Positions 47,919-62,028 of a stretch of DNA of 64,000 bases are shown piece after piece (the first letter of the stretch is position 1; every line of letters begins with the position of its first letter). The DNA comes from Phoronis australis. Lineage: Eukaryota > Phoronida > Phoronidae. The stretch is taken from contig NMRA01000399.1 of the NCBI GenBank assembly GCA_002633005.1, positions 326,089 to 390,088 of the forward strand. Direction: 5' to 3'. Both the position numbers and the translations under genes were made by a program. The notes beneath the pieces are model-generated. The model saw nothing but the letters and a program-made list of their open reading frames with translations, did not search any database and was not told where the DNA came from.

Positions 47919-50900
47919 GTAAGTTAGACAATAAATACGATTTTCAAAAAGAAATGGGTGGCGTCCTAAGTCAAGACAACTTTAAGCCAAATAAAATCTT
48001 GTAATTTTGTAACTTTGAAATTTCAATGCGTTTCGTTCCATTAAAAGTGCCTGTAAACAATAACTGTAAACAGTTGCGTTATGCCGTCCACCGTCTCTAC
48101 TTGACATTTACGGTAAAGTATTATCATTGTCGAACAGAAGTAATTGCCAGACATGTGCTTTTTAATTTTCAAACGCTTTAGTCCAACCATCGTTGTCAAT
48201 GTGCTTTGTTTTCAAAATATTGTCCGTTGCTATTTATAGTACAAAATTTTAATGTACTTTTCTCTTACTATGTATCATGTGTGAAAAAGTAAGAAACTCG
48301 ATTCTTTTTGTCCTAAACTGATGTTACATTACCGTGGGATAATGTCTTGTCTTGAAACAAATTAAAATTGTCTTGTCGTTGCTGGTCTGTTTACGTATCA
48401 AAACAGTACTGCACTGTCAGTTTGTTTCACTTGTTACCTTAGGTGGGGAAAAGGTTGTCATCAGTTTTATGTAATCGAGTTAGTTGTTTTGACAGAACGT
48501 GGTTTTTTATAAGGGCTTTAACTGTCCGATATCGGCTGTATGATTTGGATTGTGACTAAATATTGATGATTTATTTCGGTGGTAATGCAATCGGGACAAC
48601 TTGGAAGTAATTCGGAAAGCTACTTGAAAAGTGTCACATTCAGCTTCCCAATTATCTCTCGTACGAACGTGTTATTCTTGGACTTTATGAGACGCACGAT
48701 TTTCTATTTAACATTTTGCTTCTAATAGCCAAACAGTACATTTACAAGGAGACATGTCACAAAAATATACCTAATTTTCACAAGTTTGTTACATATACTT
48801 ATGAGTATTATAATGCTGAAAATTTATTTCGTATAAAAACTTTGTGTGTGACAGCTTCTCCGCGAAATGGGAAAATTTCATTGTTCACATTAACTCCATG
48901 TAGAAGTTGTTTACTTTATACGAGATACGAGAGTGGTCTTTCCTGAGGTGCGCAAGCGTGAATGAATGGATGTATTCATTTGTTTGTTTGTTTTTGTACT
49001 TGTTTATAAATGATAATAAATACACGAAAAAAATATATTTATTTTAGCAGTCGCAACGTTTCGCTCGTGTCAAAATCTAAGGTATGCGAATGAAACAATA
49101 AAAACTGCGTTTTATGATTTCGGTTGACAAAGGTAAGGCAACAAATGCGGTTCTCATTAAATTTTTACAAGAAGGTGGCCTAACCGCAGTAACATGTGTT
49201 ATTTTTATATTAGTTTATAAACTTTCAATGATATAATAGAAATTACCCAAAAGGCGAATCATTGCATTTGCCTACTGGATCAGGATTGGCTGGTTCCGTT
49301 GTTTCTCCTATCCAATGAGAATTCTTAATTATTGCTTTAATGCGACATTTTCCTCTTTGTGACATTATTTTGCTTTTTATCTTCCTGTAAACATTTTTCT
49401 CTTTAATTTAAGATAAACGTCAACCTTCGTGAAATCCTCTCACGTTGCATCAAATGATGAATCCTCGATCGATGACAAAAAGTCATGCTATGAAACGCAC
49501 CACGGCCGTTTATAAACACATTACCCGACGCCGTTTTTTTGAGAAAGTTATCATTTTTATTTGAAAACAAACTAATAAAAAGCTTTTTGTTTAAAAACTG
49601 ATGGCGAATTCGTGTTTGAACTATATGTTCTTACTGTCAATACGCAGAGAAGCTTGTCTCAGATTTTTTGTTTTTCAATTCCTTCAAACAACAAATATAT
49701 CAACCATCAAAGCCACTTTCTAAAATAACAGTATTTACGTGACTAAATAAACAGTTGCCGTTTTTTTATCTGCTGTCAATCGCGTTTCTAGATGTACCAC
49801 CAAAACGCGTTATTTGAATATACTTAACTATTGATGTAGACGCAATCGCGCAGAATCACGTCGACATGTCAATATTTGAACTTTTTGTGCAATTATTTGA
49901 TTAGAACTTAAGCAAAGGAAATAATAGGAAAACTTATTGTATTTTTTCACTGCTCAGAAATTATGAAAGACACATTTAGCTAAATTTGACCAACCTTGGC
50001 TAACGTGTCACTTTTCAAAATTTAACCCCTCCTCCTTAGCAATCGCCGATGTGGAAGTTTGGGTAATATTGATCGAGTTTAAGAACTATTTGTCAATATT
50101 GGATATTAAATTTGATTTAGTTTTGCCTGCACTGTTGGTTCGAGTGGAGTCGTTTCAATATTGCATAATATTAGATTCATTAAGAACTAATTAAAAATAA
50201 CTGAAGTCTGTTCCCTATCGAGACAATAATAGCAACTAATTACGACTCTGCTTGTATAACCACGCACGCCATTATACATAACGACCATCAATTTTGCTGC
50301 GTGACGTGACTGAAAATCGAAACAGAATCCAAATTTCCAATAAATTCTCACCAGTGTTTGGAGAGTGTCATTCTCAACTATAGACTTCCAATAAAACAAA
50401 ACACCATTTGGGAATAAAGCCAATCAAAACAAAACCACCTGCGACATCGTTCATCGTGAACTGGACAGGAAAACAACATAAGTTCCGGCCAATCATTTGT
50501 GTCACGATAGGGGGCAGTGTTGGTCCAGAAACAAAACCTGCTGGTCTCAACCCGCAGTGTTTACGAAGATGGGTCACTGGACTAGTGACCTCTTCCCAAA
50601 TGTTTCTTAATAATAAATCCGAACATGAAATGTCGAGCTTCGGAGAGAGTACTTAGAAGTCCGACTACTTAGTCGTTGGATCACCCTGGTAAAATTAACA
50701 TACTTGGGCAACCAGAAAAGCGAGTGTGATCACGTGGTTTCATTTCTGATGCTCGCAGACAAAAACGATCTCTTATGCCGAGATCTCGCGAATTCTTGCA
50801 TTTTGCGTTTTATTGAATTTCTTGCGTGTACTGAACGCAGCCCAAATGTATGTATGCTCGGGAGGCGTGTAAATGACCTTTTACTGACGTTAAGGTGACG

Positions 50901-53824
50901 TAATCGGCGACAATGAAGCAGGAATAAAAAACTAAACACTGACATTTAAACGAATTTATCTCAGACAATACTCACCACTTGTTCGGATTTTTTTATCAAA
51001 ATTACGTAGATTTTCTTTCGTGAATGTGTTTTTTCTTTTGCTTTTATTTTCGCTAAATCTGTGAGGCCAGAATCTCCCGACATCCCCACCTAATGAATCA
51101 CGTGTCCTTCAGGTAACGCCTTCACATTTCCAGACACATCTTAGGACACGGTGTCTTACAACACAGTGGTCCAAAAGTATATACGTTACCAGTTACAGTT
51201 TTCAGGTTATTGGGTTTTCAAAGCGAAATTGCCCATTTGTATATTATCATGCCGCCGACTGCCCGAGATCACTTGAAAATTTTGCGGATCAGAGAGGGAG
51301 TCAATCAGTTACATAGTCAAAAGCTAGAACCTTTTCAAAAACAATTTTACGCTTGTGCTTAACATGGGTTGAAACGCAAAAATCTATGAAAATTTTAAGA
51401 CTTCAACCCTACCCAAAACTAACCCCTAGCTTGCGTTGTTTTGGTTGAATACCCGATTGCGTTTTGAATTCATTGTTCGACTATCAACAGAAGTCAACGT
51501 TTGGAGACGAGGTGTTGTCAAGCTTTATAACGTGAAAATGGATAAACTCTTCAGACAAAATATAATGATGTGGATGTCGAACGATTGATTTTTTCTCTTG
51601 TCGTTTTTTAGTTAAGTAATCAATTTATGTACCAGACAAGCTTTGTTTAAGTACACGAAATCGCCACAGACGGACCTAGCATTGTATTAAGGGTCCAAAC
51701 TTTTCGCCACACTTCAGACGTTTTAATGTACGCCGTTGCTAAACTGGAATAATAATAATAAATTCACTACATATCCATGAGTTTGGTTGTTTTTTTACAG
51801 ATCCTTTAGCACTGGCGAACCACGCCCCGGTCTTTGCCAAGTCGTCGCGTGTGACGCCAGTAGCAGAAGATTTTCGTGATACCCCCTTGAGTCATGGACG
51901 ACTGAATCTCGAATTAGAAGACATGGAAATGGGCTACACAGATGAGATGGTGAAGATTCCAGACTTCTTCATCCAAAGCAAAGACTCGCAAGAAATGCCA
52001 CTGGAGCGCTATGGCTTCTGGATGCAAGCGTTGACCAAAGGCAATATGGCGGAAATCGATTCCATCCTTAAGAATGCCGATACATTTGAGCAGCAGAAGA
52101 TGATCTGCGGCAAGTTTGTATTTCCCAACGAAGAAGTAGTTTACGCAACGTTTGGCCCTTTGATAGCTAAAGAGATGCTGCATTCGTACGTAGACTCGAA
52201 GAATTCGACTGGTCAGAGTTTAGTGTCCACCAACGCGCTGATTACGCTCTTGTCTTATGGTCACATGAACGTTGTTTTTAAATTGATCAAGATGGGCGCA
52301 GATGTACACTCCGCCGTTATGTTCAACTGGAATTTCATTCACGTTCTTTCTGTAATGAGTGTTCAGTCACCAACTAGCCAAGAAGCTGTCCAGATATTTC
52401 GGCAGATGAGAGAGTTCATCGTGGACCACCCGGATCTTGGTATGCCAGCTTTACACAAACTTCTTATGGCTGAAGACGATGTCGGTTTCCGGCCTGTCGA
52501 ACTGGCAAGTAGAATAGGCGCTTTGGACATGGCCAACGAAATCTTCAACACCGAAGGAGTGTACAGGTTCACCAAAACCTTAACTGGCTATCACAACGTT
52601 GCTTACTACGACATCACGGATTATTCGCTGCACGGAAAACGCAACCAATTCAATCCTTTGGCTTTACTTCTGTTGATCTCGTACGAGAGAGTGGCGCAGC
52701 TGACAAATTCCTCTCTTTTCTTAATGACACCTTTGATGATATGGGCGCAGAAATATATCAAATCATATTTGTGGTTCATGAGGTTTTGGATGATGTACAG
52801 ACTCGCTTATGTCATCTGTTTCATGGTCTTCTTTCAAGACTTGCTTGTGGTTACTTTCTTTGGGTTGAAACGAGATGCCATGCACGCGAAGGCGCGAAAT
52901 CTCAACACGGTTGCCAACGTGTCGAGTGAAGGATTTGATTTTGGTTGTGATATGAAGAGTTTTACTTCTTTCAGTCCTACCACTTTATTCTTAATCCTTT
53001 CACCCTTGCTTGGATTCCGTTTAATGACGACAATTATTGGACATACCTTTGATATGAGGATGTTCCTTGGGAAACTTCGCAAGGCAATGACGAAAATTTT
53101 GGCGGACGAGAAAAATCTGCGCACCATTGGTAACTGTGGCTTTTATTTGAAGTGCGACTTTTTGCATGTAATCTGCGCCGGGCTTGTGGCCATTTCTGTT
53201 CGAGCCATGGACTTAACTGAACCAGGCCAACGCACCTTCGCATTCATCTGCATTGCCGTGACAAGCATCTGCAACGTCTGGTCCTGTTTGTATTTCCTAA
53301 GACTTCATTCGATCGTCGGTTACTTTGTCGTCACGTTCCAAGAGATGATCGGTAACATGTTTAACTTCTTGATCGTGCAGTTTCTCATAATTCTATCCTT
53401 TTCTGTCACTTTCTTTGCCATCATCGGAAGCCAGTGCTTGCACACTGGCTTCGACTCCTTTGGACAGTCTTTTTATACAACCTTTATTACCATGCTTAAC
53501 ATGGTCGCGTTCACGAACGAGGTCGACATCCTGACGCCAGAAGGCATCGTGGTCGTTATTCTACACGTGATCTATGTACTGGTTGTGGCCATTTTACTTC
53601 TCAACTTCCTCATTGCTCTCATGTCAGACACTGTCAATCAAGTGTCCAAGTACAAAACAATCATCAACAGACTTCACCGGTTGTTTGTCTGTCTTACCAT
53701 AGCCAACCGACTGGGCTTTTTTGTAAGCAAGTATAATCTCTTCCAGTCGGAGTATATATTGAAAAACAATAAGGTCTACTTCGCCTCTACTTACAAAGAT
53801 GCTAAGCTTAGCGTGACAGCATAA
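47915..53824 (+). CDS. TRP-superfamily cation channel (TRPV-like), 2 coding exons
   Basis: A plasma-membrane cation channel subunit, expected to form tetramers. The long exon 51801-53824 is open throughout. Its first two bases (at) complete a codon started by ATGG at 47915-47918, followed by gtaagt; together they give MDPLALANHAPVF... and 675 residues. If that first exon is wrong, the first internal Met is near 51920. Residues about 147-174 and 230-250 look like ankyrin repeats. Six membrane segments lie at roughly 324-355, 394-415, 454-470, 479-501, 520-544 and 583-610, with a pore helix at 553-573 (FDSFGQSFYTTFITMLN). S6 ends LLLNFLIALMSDTVNQV, close to the TRPV pattern LLLNMLIALMGETV. The ankyrin region is shorter than in vertebrate TRPVs, and the C-tail is only about 65 residues. 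Subfamily is a judgement; ion selectivity cannot be read. Confidence 0.88.
47919..51800 (+). other. probable 3.9-kb first intron of the channel gene
   Basis: AT-rich with no recognisable exon or element. Ends in ggttgtttttttacag. Confidence 0.5.
51801..53824 (+). CDS. TRP-like channel exon 2: nearly the whole protein
   Basis: 2024 bp with a strong polypyrimidine acceptor. It holds everything from residue 2 to the stop TAA at 53822-53824 without a further intron, which is unusual beside the heavily split collagen gene. Confidence 0.9.
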
Positions 53825-54021
53825 AGGATTCATGAAAACATGTCGTGTGATTTTTCATTTGCAACCATGCTTTCACAATCTGCCTTGATTTTGCGGTCAG
53901 TATTTTGGTCGCTGACAACCATGGCCACTGTTTTTAAAAAGCATTTTCCAAGTGCCTGGTGTGACGTATGTAGTAGTAGTTATCTCCCGTGGATATATGT
54001 ACTAACCAATCAGGTTACGAT

Positions 54022-54027
54022 AATAAA
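54022..54027 (+). terminator. channel-gene polyadenylation signal AATAAA
   Basis: Hexamer about 200 bp after the stop codon. Confidence 0.5.
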
Positions 54028-55008
54028 TATAGTCCTACATATCAAACACTTGGTACGCGGTAGTTAGGAACCGCGTGTGTAGAAATTTTATTAGGATTGG
54101 GCTGATTTCATAGCGCGCGGAGAACTTGAAAACTCCTACCTATATTACAGTAGCAGTGGAGTGTTTTTGCGACGAATTTAATAGTTCCTTTACTTTAAAA
54201 CTTCGCCAGTTAAAGGTTAACACCTCTCGTCGGAAGCCAGCTGCCGTCTTTCAAAAAGGCGAAGAACGACGCATCTTTTTCAGAACGACTCTGGTAGGGC
54301 TCTGCAAGGGCAACATGTAATCAGCCAATTGTGCACATAACACATGACTAACACATGTAGGCCTATAGTGCTGTATGCAGTCTAACCGTTTACTAGAAAT
54401 GTGTATCTCTGGACGTTGTCTTGTTCGTGCGAGCCTTCTGTTGGGCCGTTTACGTCACTCTTCGTTGTTCCATGTTAAGTACATTCACGTTAAGGGAACA
54501 GTTATATACACGCAAAATGTCTCTCTGAGACATCCTGGTATCCACACTTTTCTGAAAGTTAACTTTTACAAGGGGTGCTTTCTCCTTAAAGTTTCTTACC
54601 ATGGTGAACTCGTTGTAACACAATGGTGAGTGTCGAATTTTTCGATTAATTAATCAGTTGGGTTGTGAAATAGAGCAAATTAACGCTTCTTTACACTGTA
54701 ATCGGAGCTCATGGGAATTAGTTGTGACTAAGTAAACCGTTTCTTGCTTGTTTTATTTTACTTTAAAGTTTGTTATACTTGACCCATCGCTGTAGGGCAC
54801 AACTTAAAAAAATTTAGTGAAAGCCCAAAAATTTTACTTGCTTATGTAAATAATAAGAAAATTTGCAAAAAAAACAACATTTTATCCCAAGCTCATTTTA
54901 CATTACGTGAATGGATTTTGAAATAGTTAAATTTAGTCACTGATGATGTCGTGAACTTTAAGAAACGTTTCACAACGTATCCATGGAGCCTCTACAATAT
55001 TGTCGTTA
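54028..55008. other. intergenic, nothing recognised
   Basis: Short open frames only. No motif, no repeat array. Confidence 0.5.
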
Positions 55009-55157
55009 CATGTGATACATTTAATTGTCCCTGTCGTTACATGTGATACATTTAATTGTCCCTGTTGTACGGATATGACTGACGATTCATGTCGTCAGCA
55101 TATATTTGAATATAGATCATAATAGTCAGCATATATTTGAATATAGATCATAATAAC
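55009..55157. repeat. two adjacent tandem duplications (about 32 and 31 bp)
   Basis: gtcgttacatgtgatacatt... is doubled at 55009-55071, and gtcagcatatatttgaatat... is doubled at about 55096-55157. Confidence 0.9.
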
Positions 55158-55528
55158 ATCTTGTGCATATACATCCAGGCGTGCCACTGAACCATGCAGC
55201 ACCAAATCGGCAGTTACTCGATAAACGAATTTCATTAAAAAACAAAATGAAGGGTTCCAGCCCAAAATACCAGCCTTAACAATAGTGCTGCATGGGACTT
55301 TAAAATATTGTTTTAATCAAGAATGTAGAATTTGTTGGTTGTTGTGGCAACTACGTTAGGATACCTGTGCAACGCTGCTGCCGTATTCGTAAGTTTAATT
55401 ACCGACTTGCAAACACGCAGAGCTCACCGATCTCTAACAGCACACAAAATACGGCTTATTGGCCCAAACTAGGCCTACTTCGCAGTCGGACTCCGCACAG
55501 ACCCTGTTCACTGACTTTACGTCCGTGT

Positions 55529-55596
55529 ACCGTGTTGGGTGGTCACTGAACCGTGTTGGATGGTCACTAAACCGTGTTGGATGGTCACTGAACCGT
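55529..55596. repeat. 21-bp minisatellite, about 3.2 copies
   Basis: Units of accgtgttggatggtcactga. The period is a multiple of three, so both strands stay open. Confidence 0.9.
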
Positions 55597-56002
55597 ATTT
55601 GTGAGCGAGTGTTTTTGGGTGCGTAAGCCGTGTTTTGCGATGTAGTATCGCGTGCGGTGTGCAGTGTGTATATGTGTATGCGTGTTGGTGACCCGTATTT
55701 GTAAGTGGAGGAATTACTTTACAAATCCGTTCGGCAGCCGCGTTTTTCGGTATCCTGTTGATATTGTTGTGTATTGATTGCCAAATACATGGTACAACGT
55801 TTAAATAGGTCAAGATTTTACTATTTATAGAAAACTTTATGAAATGTGGTTATCAATTCAATAAAGGGAAGAATGATAAAACCTGCATTTCCGTCTATGT
55901 AAACTACAAAAAACATGTATCCAACTAAACAAGATTTCATTTGTTGCCATAAAAAAACGACCAGGACACTACAAGTCAATAAACGTTTCAGGTTATCACA
56001 AG

Positions 56003-56230
56003 GTTGACCAACCTTCCACAGCGGCAGATCATAGGGTTGGCCAGCCTTCCACAGCGGCAGATCATAGGGTTGGCCAGCCTTCCACATTGGCAGATCATAG
56101 GGTTGGCTAGCCTTCCACATTGGCAGATCATAGGGTTGGCCAGCCTTCCACACTTGCAGATCATATTGTTGGCCAGCCTTCCACACTTGCAGATCATAGG
56201 GTTGGCCAGCCTTCCACAGCGGCAGATCTA
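56003..56230. repeat. 33-bp minisatellite, about 7 copies
   Basis: Units of ttggccagccttccacagcg-gcagatcataggg. The 33-bp period gives an 11-residue repeat on either strand (IIGLASLPQRQ on plus). No start context, splice sites or neighbouring exon supports a gene. Confidence 0.93.
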
Positions 56231-56689
56231 GTATTTTTAAGGGGAAACCACAATTGTTGAAAGAAAATGTCCGCATAAACCTTGAAATGTATGCGGGCGG
56301 CGCATATTGGTCGTAACATCAAAACATTTGGAACGCGTTTAAACATCTCTCAAACAACAAGCGTCACTAACTCTTCAGGCACGGTAAGTTACTGTAAAGT
56401 ATCTTCAAATTTGAGTACAATATAGCGGAACAGTAAAATATTATTACATCATAATAAACACAAGAGTAAACAAGAAGACGTTTATTTTATTATTTGAAAA
56501 CTTTATATATTACTGCTGTCATTAACAAACACACAAAGAGATTTTGAGTTTTTTCGGAAAATACAGTGAGCGTTTAAAATGAAAAATGAAAATTTAGTCT
56601 CTTAATTCGAATTTAAGAAACTTAACGTAATCGACGGCTGAGTATAATGTTTTCACCTCCAACAGCGGGTGCCACAGCGAGGGGGTGCC

Positions 56690-56690
56690 T

Positions 56691-56721
<31 letters not shown>

Positions 56722-56724
56722 TTG
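56690..56724. repeat. (TTTA)n microsatellite
   Basis: About nine ttta units. The surrounding 56231-59169 shows no gene. Confidence 0.95.
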
Positions 56725-59169
56725 TAATATTTAAAATGAGGGTGGTCTCTTCAGTGTCAGCACTGCTTTCCAAGAGGACCCTCAAGAACAAAATATAAAA
56801 CAGTAAAATAATACAATAAAGTAGTAAAACAATAATTAAATACATGTAACAAAGAAACAATTAAAACAGGTTTATAATTTAGATAATAAATAAATGACGA
56901 AGGATGATAACAATTTGACAGAGAGATGAAAGTAAATAAATAGATGATACTAAATAGTGTGAGTATTTACCACAATGAAGAATGACGTAATTAAGACAGG
57001 TAAGGTGTAAGAATGGATAAGGAAATTACAGCCACTTTTTTGAATTAAGTTTGAAAGTATTAATTGAATCGGGCCGATTAATATTTGAACAAAGACAGTT
57101 GCATATTGCAGCAGCAGCTGAATAATGTTCTTATGTCTCAGGGTGAATACAACAGCAGTTTACAACAGAACAAGTTCAGCATCTTTTTAAATAGCATGAG
57201 AAAAGGTAGACTCCAAGTGCAGCTGTATGCGATGTGTTGTTTGTTCGTCCCCACTGTTCGTTTGGTGGCCTGTTTGTTGTAGAACTACTCACAACATAAG
57301 CATTAAAATTAAATGTCTATAATGTCTGGTTGAAGTGGGTATAAAGTGGCGTTAACTTATTCTCGAGTTCCACTTTACTACAATCAATATCAATGGCTGC
57401 AAAATGGAATTTGAAAGAGTTCATGAAATTTGTATTCACTGCATTATTGTAGCGGTAGTGGACACGTGAAATTAAGAACGGAGTATGAAATAAAACAATG
57501 TCATTTTCAGTCTTTATTCTAGGCAAAATTGCTACCCAGCAACGCCCTTGGAAGACTTTGAAAATACAAGCAAGGCATTATGCACAACTCTTGACCCATA
57601 GTGACCTCCTGAGAGTCTAGTGATGGTGACTGAAAATTGCAATATGGCAGTTTTTTTGTCAGCAGGAAAAAACTACTAGTTACTTCGGAATTTCTGACAG
57701 GCAGACTCAAAATGGAACAATTTTTACTTTCTGCTATCTCAAATTAAGCAAAGATATAATCTCGGAAATTATAGACTTTTAGCCAAACCGGAAGAGACAT
57801 CACGTAGGTAGTGATGGACGTTAGTCTAGTTGCGAATGCATCCCTGTTAATGAAGTAGTATTTAAAAGCCGGAAGTTAACACAAAGAAATAATAGAAGCG
57901 GAAGTAACTTTTTAAAAACTTTTCTGTATCATACTTGTCAACATAATTTCTGTTATTGTGTTTTTAAAATGTATTGAACTTTTATTGCTGACAAATAAAT
58001 CCGAACGATCAGTCGATTAGAATTGTGATTGGCTGTATACATGAATAAAGCTTAGTTATTGACTGATACCCGCTGGTACTAATTATTTTGGGAAGCATTG
58101 AAAATTATAATTTTGTCTCCAAAAGTACTAGGCCCATGGATCTGTATTCCAAATACAATCCAACAAGCGCGCGGTTCGAGGAGGGACGAGGGGAACATTC
58201 CCGGTTCGAAAACATTTAACTGATGTCCATAAAGGGCAAGGTGATAAAGTTTGTCAATTATGGTCCGTGTGGTGAATGGTGACATTTATTTAGGAGAACT
58301 CGAAAGTCTTGCTGTCTTGAGTTTACACACCACAAACTTCATTAAAAGCTGAATATTACCGTTAGTGCCGGCCATCATTTTCACGTGCTCGAACAAATGG
58401 GAGATAATTTCTTAAGGACGTTCACTGAAATACTAATGATTATCATCATTTAGAGTGGTAATGATCCTCAGTCTTCTGTCAACGATGAAATCGCTGTCAG
58501 ACGGGCAACCGTCAAACGCGCCCCTTCGTCAGTTCGGACACCTTTATCAGAGCCTGTCACAACGGCGTTATTTTTACGTTTTGTGTTCATCATAACCTCC
58601 ATCAATGTAGCCTACCGTACGCCAAAATGTTGTCACCCAAGTTGACGGCTAGTAACATACTCCTAAACGGTCTAAAACGTCCACTTACACAACTAACTCT
58701 GATGAAAACGGGAGTGCCCTATCTATGAATGTTCGTAACTACACAAAATTGTTCAAACTAATAAAACACCTTGCTAATGAAAGTACGACAATTCAACAAG
58801 GGCACAGACTACCGAGACGAAACAACGAACATTTTTTTCGAACTGGCAAAATGATAACAGTTAGGCACATGGCAACGAAAGAATATTAATATATCTTATC
58901 CCTGACGTCTTTTGTACACTTTGTCTTATACAAATCGAACTCCGTTATTTAAATGACTTGACTTGAAACATCCAGTCAGTGTTAAAGTCCAGTAAATTCA
59001 CTCGCGCCATCTATTGGATTGACACTCAAAGCGCAAGCCTTCGCACTGATTCCGTGAGAACATCTGCCCATAGAAATCTGATGTATAGCACACAAACAAA
59101 AACACATTTGTTGTGCAAAGTTTCTTCCTTTGCAATTTTCACATTTACAATGAATTTCACATGAACAAT

Positions 59170-59418
59170 TTTGTTTTATGACGAACAGGCCTGCGTATAT
59201 TTTGTTTTATGACAAACAGGTCTGCGTATATTTTGTTTTATGACGAACAGGCCTGCGTATATTTTGTTTTATGACGAAAAGGCCTGCGTATATTTTGTTT
59301 TATGACAAGCAGGCCTGCGTATATTTTGTTTTATGACGAACAGGCCTGCGTATATTTTGTTTTATGACAAACAGGCCTGCGTATATTTTGTTTTATGACA
59401 AACAGGCCTGCGTATATT
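59170..59418. repeat. 31-bp minisatellite, 8 copies
   Basis: Nearly identical units of aacaggcctgcgtatatttt-gttttatgacg. Confidence 0.97.
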
Positions 59419-59429
59419 TTATCGATCTA

Positions 59430-59600
59430 TTCCTCCTCCTCCACGCCCATCTCCCATAATCCGTCGTCCATCGTTCATCATCATCCATCATCACTTTCGT
59501 CTTCTTCTTTTCCTTCTTCTTCGCCATCTTCTTCATCCTCTTCACCACTACAACCACCACCACCACCACCAGTATCACCATCCCTATCATCCACGCACTG
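59430..59600. repeat. low-complexity TCC/TCA/ACC trinucleotide tract
   Basis: catcatcc, cttcttctt and accaccacc runs. The Ser-rich open frame on plus follows from the composition. 59601-62028 shows no gene apart from a short gagttgcgtcgcgt repeat near 60206-60255. Confidence 0.85.
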
Positions 59601-62028
59601 TTCTTCCATTCCTCTGACAAGCGTGAATCCTCTTGCCGCTTTCAACATTCAGTCGAAATTGAGAGATAGGGCTGCTCAATTATTAGGAATTATCGAAACG
59701 TAATCGATATTATGAATTGACACGACATTTTGCCGGCATACTTTCAAAAATCTGTGCGTGTACAAAAGTTCTCCTTATGCGTTTGCCACCTGGCGTATTC
59801 ACCCAACTGTGTGGTATATTCACCTAACTGAACAAATTCATGTTTCGTACACAAACGCGTGGTGGCTGTTTTTGCTGCGGCTGGTGTACCGCGGGACGGT
59901 CCTGTGTTTCCAAGAATAACAGCTGCGATGCCACCTTAAACTGTTAAGATGTAAATTCCTAACATACTCCATGTATGTTCCCAATACCGGCAAGAAAACC
60001 AATGGTATCGATATTTCCCAGAAACTCATGGCGTCAGACGACACCCGTTGTACCTGAATTGAGTCTAACTAATGGTGTTTGAACAATCTTGCTTATTTGT
60101 CAATGTTCTCAGTGTACCTGTGGATTATTTGTGGAATGATAAGGTTTTAGACAAAGACTTGTCTGGTTGAGAACACTGGCTCGTAACCGTGCTCAGTAGT
60201 GATTGAATGTGAGTTGCGTCGCGTGAGTTGCGCCGCATGAGTTGCACCGCGCAACTGCCTGTTCTAGTCCGTGGCCTTATGGACGAAACAATTCATTTTC
60301 TGGCAACAACTACAAGTGCAACGTTCTCTAATATAAAGCTAAATCATTTTCGGATATAAAATCGGTTGTTATGTTTCTTGTGCTTATGTCCTTCAATCGT
60401 TTTAGGATTATTATGATAAATGCTGTCAAAAGTAATAAAATACGCATTCCATGAATAAATTATGTAAAGCCAAAGAGTACGCATGTTCAAGGTTAAAAAT
60501 GGCGAACAAGGTATTTTACTCAAAACAGCGTGTTTCTTGGCAACACAAAGCTGTTATGTATGAATATAAAACCATAGCCTTATTCTCAGGATTTTAGGGT
60601 AAGTGGCAAATGTCCCTTTAAGTCAGGAATTTTCTAGTACTTGGTGAGTAGTTGGTGTTCTTTAGTCTCTACCAGAGCAAAAGCTGCCCGCTCACCGCTG
60701 GAGAGACTCTTGAATTAAGGAACGAAAGTTTCGGAAAGCAGAAATTCGATTTATAAGGAAGACGGAGACATTTTACCACCAGGTGTCAGGAAGAACCTGC
60801 GTACTTTAGAAAGTAAATGTTCCTAAAAATTATCATTGTTATGGAAATGTAATCCGACGACAGGAGAAACTGTCTTGGCGCAAGAAATTTATGAAACTTG
60901 ACTATTTAGGAATATCCGTTACAGCAGGGACTATTTTAATAAAAACCAAATGTTTCTAATTTCGTCACAAATTACTTTCGTTATACAATGTCGAGCTTTG
61001 ATATTTATTGGATGTAGTCGAATTACTCGCATGTTGTTAAAAAATAAATTCGAATTCTGCATTGATTATACACACTTCAAAAAGATATGTTATACTGAAA
61101 GAGCGTCATTTTTGGATAATGTTTTACCAAGCGCACTTACTTTAAAACTCATTTCATGACGTTTTTGAAGAGTGGGCAGAGCCTACAGTTTATCTTCGTT
61201 TGCAGACGACAGCACGTGCGTCAGACATGACGCATGTTATGACGGAGATTAACTTCCAAAGGGCAAATTAAGTTATTATCAAAAGCCACGTAAAGTGTAG
61301 AACGAAAGATTGGCCACTGGCATTTTTCACAAAACGCGATTTTTAGTGATTAGGGCCGTTACTGCTGGCATGCCACTCGTGAAACTGCATGTTCCGACGA
61401 CGTAAGACAAAAGACACGAAAAAAGGTTATTCGTTCTGGCAAGCTTGGAGTTGGCTGGGGGTAACGGAACAATTTTGGTGTTGCATCACGAAATGAATAT
61501 TAAGCCCAATGTGGTGACGTAAAAGCACTACGTGTATATAATCAGAACTCAGCGATTTTTAAATAGAGCGTGTTTACCTTGAATCTTGTGCAAGAAGCCA
61601 GTAGCGTAGATTATAAAGTGACATGCAAGTATGTGCTTGGTTGTGCAAAAATTAAACTGTAGAGATTTCTAACTTTCTACGTTTCTTCGTGGTTGAGCGG
61701 AAGTCGTACTCATTTTCGACGACAGAGAATAAACATGTGAAAATTGCGCCTCTGATTTCGAAGTTTTTGTATTTTCAACTTTTGTTTAATTTCATGAGCT
61801 GAGTTTTTTATTACACTAGGTACGCCGTCGCAGTGGGTGTATACAAGGAAAATTCGCAGATACGACCAGGGCGTACATTTGGGAAAAATTATACATGACT
61901 GAATTCTAAAACTTTCCCTAGTTGTGATGAAAGATTTAGAACACGAAATGAGTTAAGACATTGTTGTCGATCTTGTTTTCTATTATAGCTATAAGATTAC
62001 TGAGATTAATTGATTACTCTGCGCGTGC

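Noticed and set aside
51851-51853. GTG as start codon of the channel
   Set aside because: The open frame extends upstream to the acceptor at 51800, and animal genes start with ATG. The ATGG at 47915 fits the phase.
59395-59703. Ser/Pro-rich 102-codon open frame
   Set aside because: Low-complexity trinucleotide tract directly after a minisatellite. No conserved segment or splice context.
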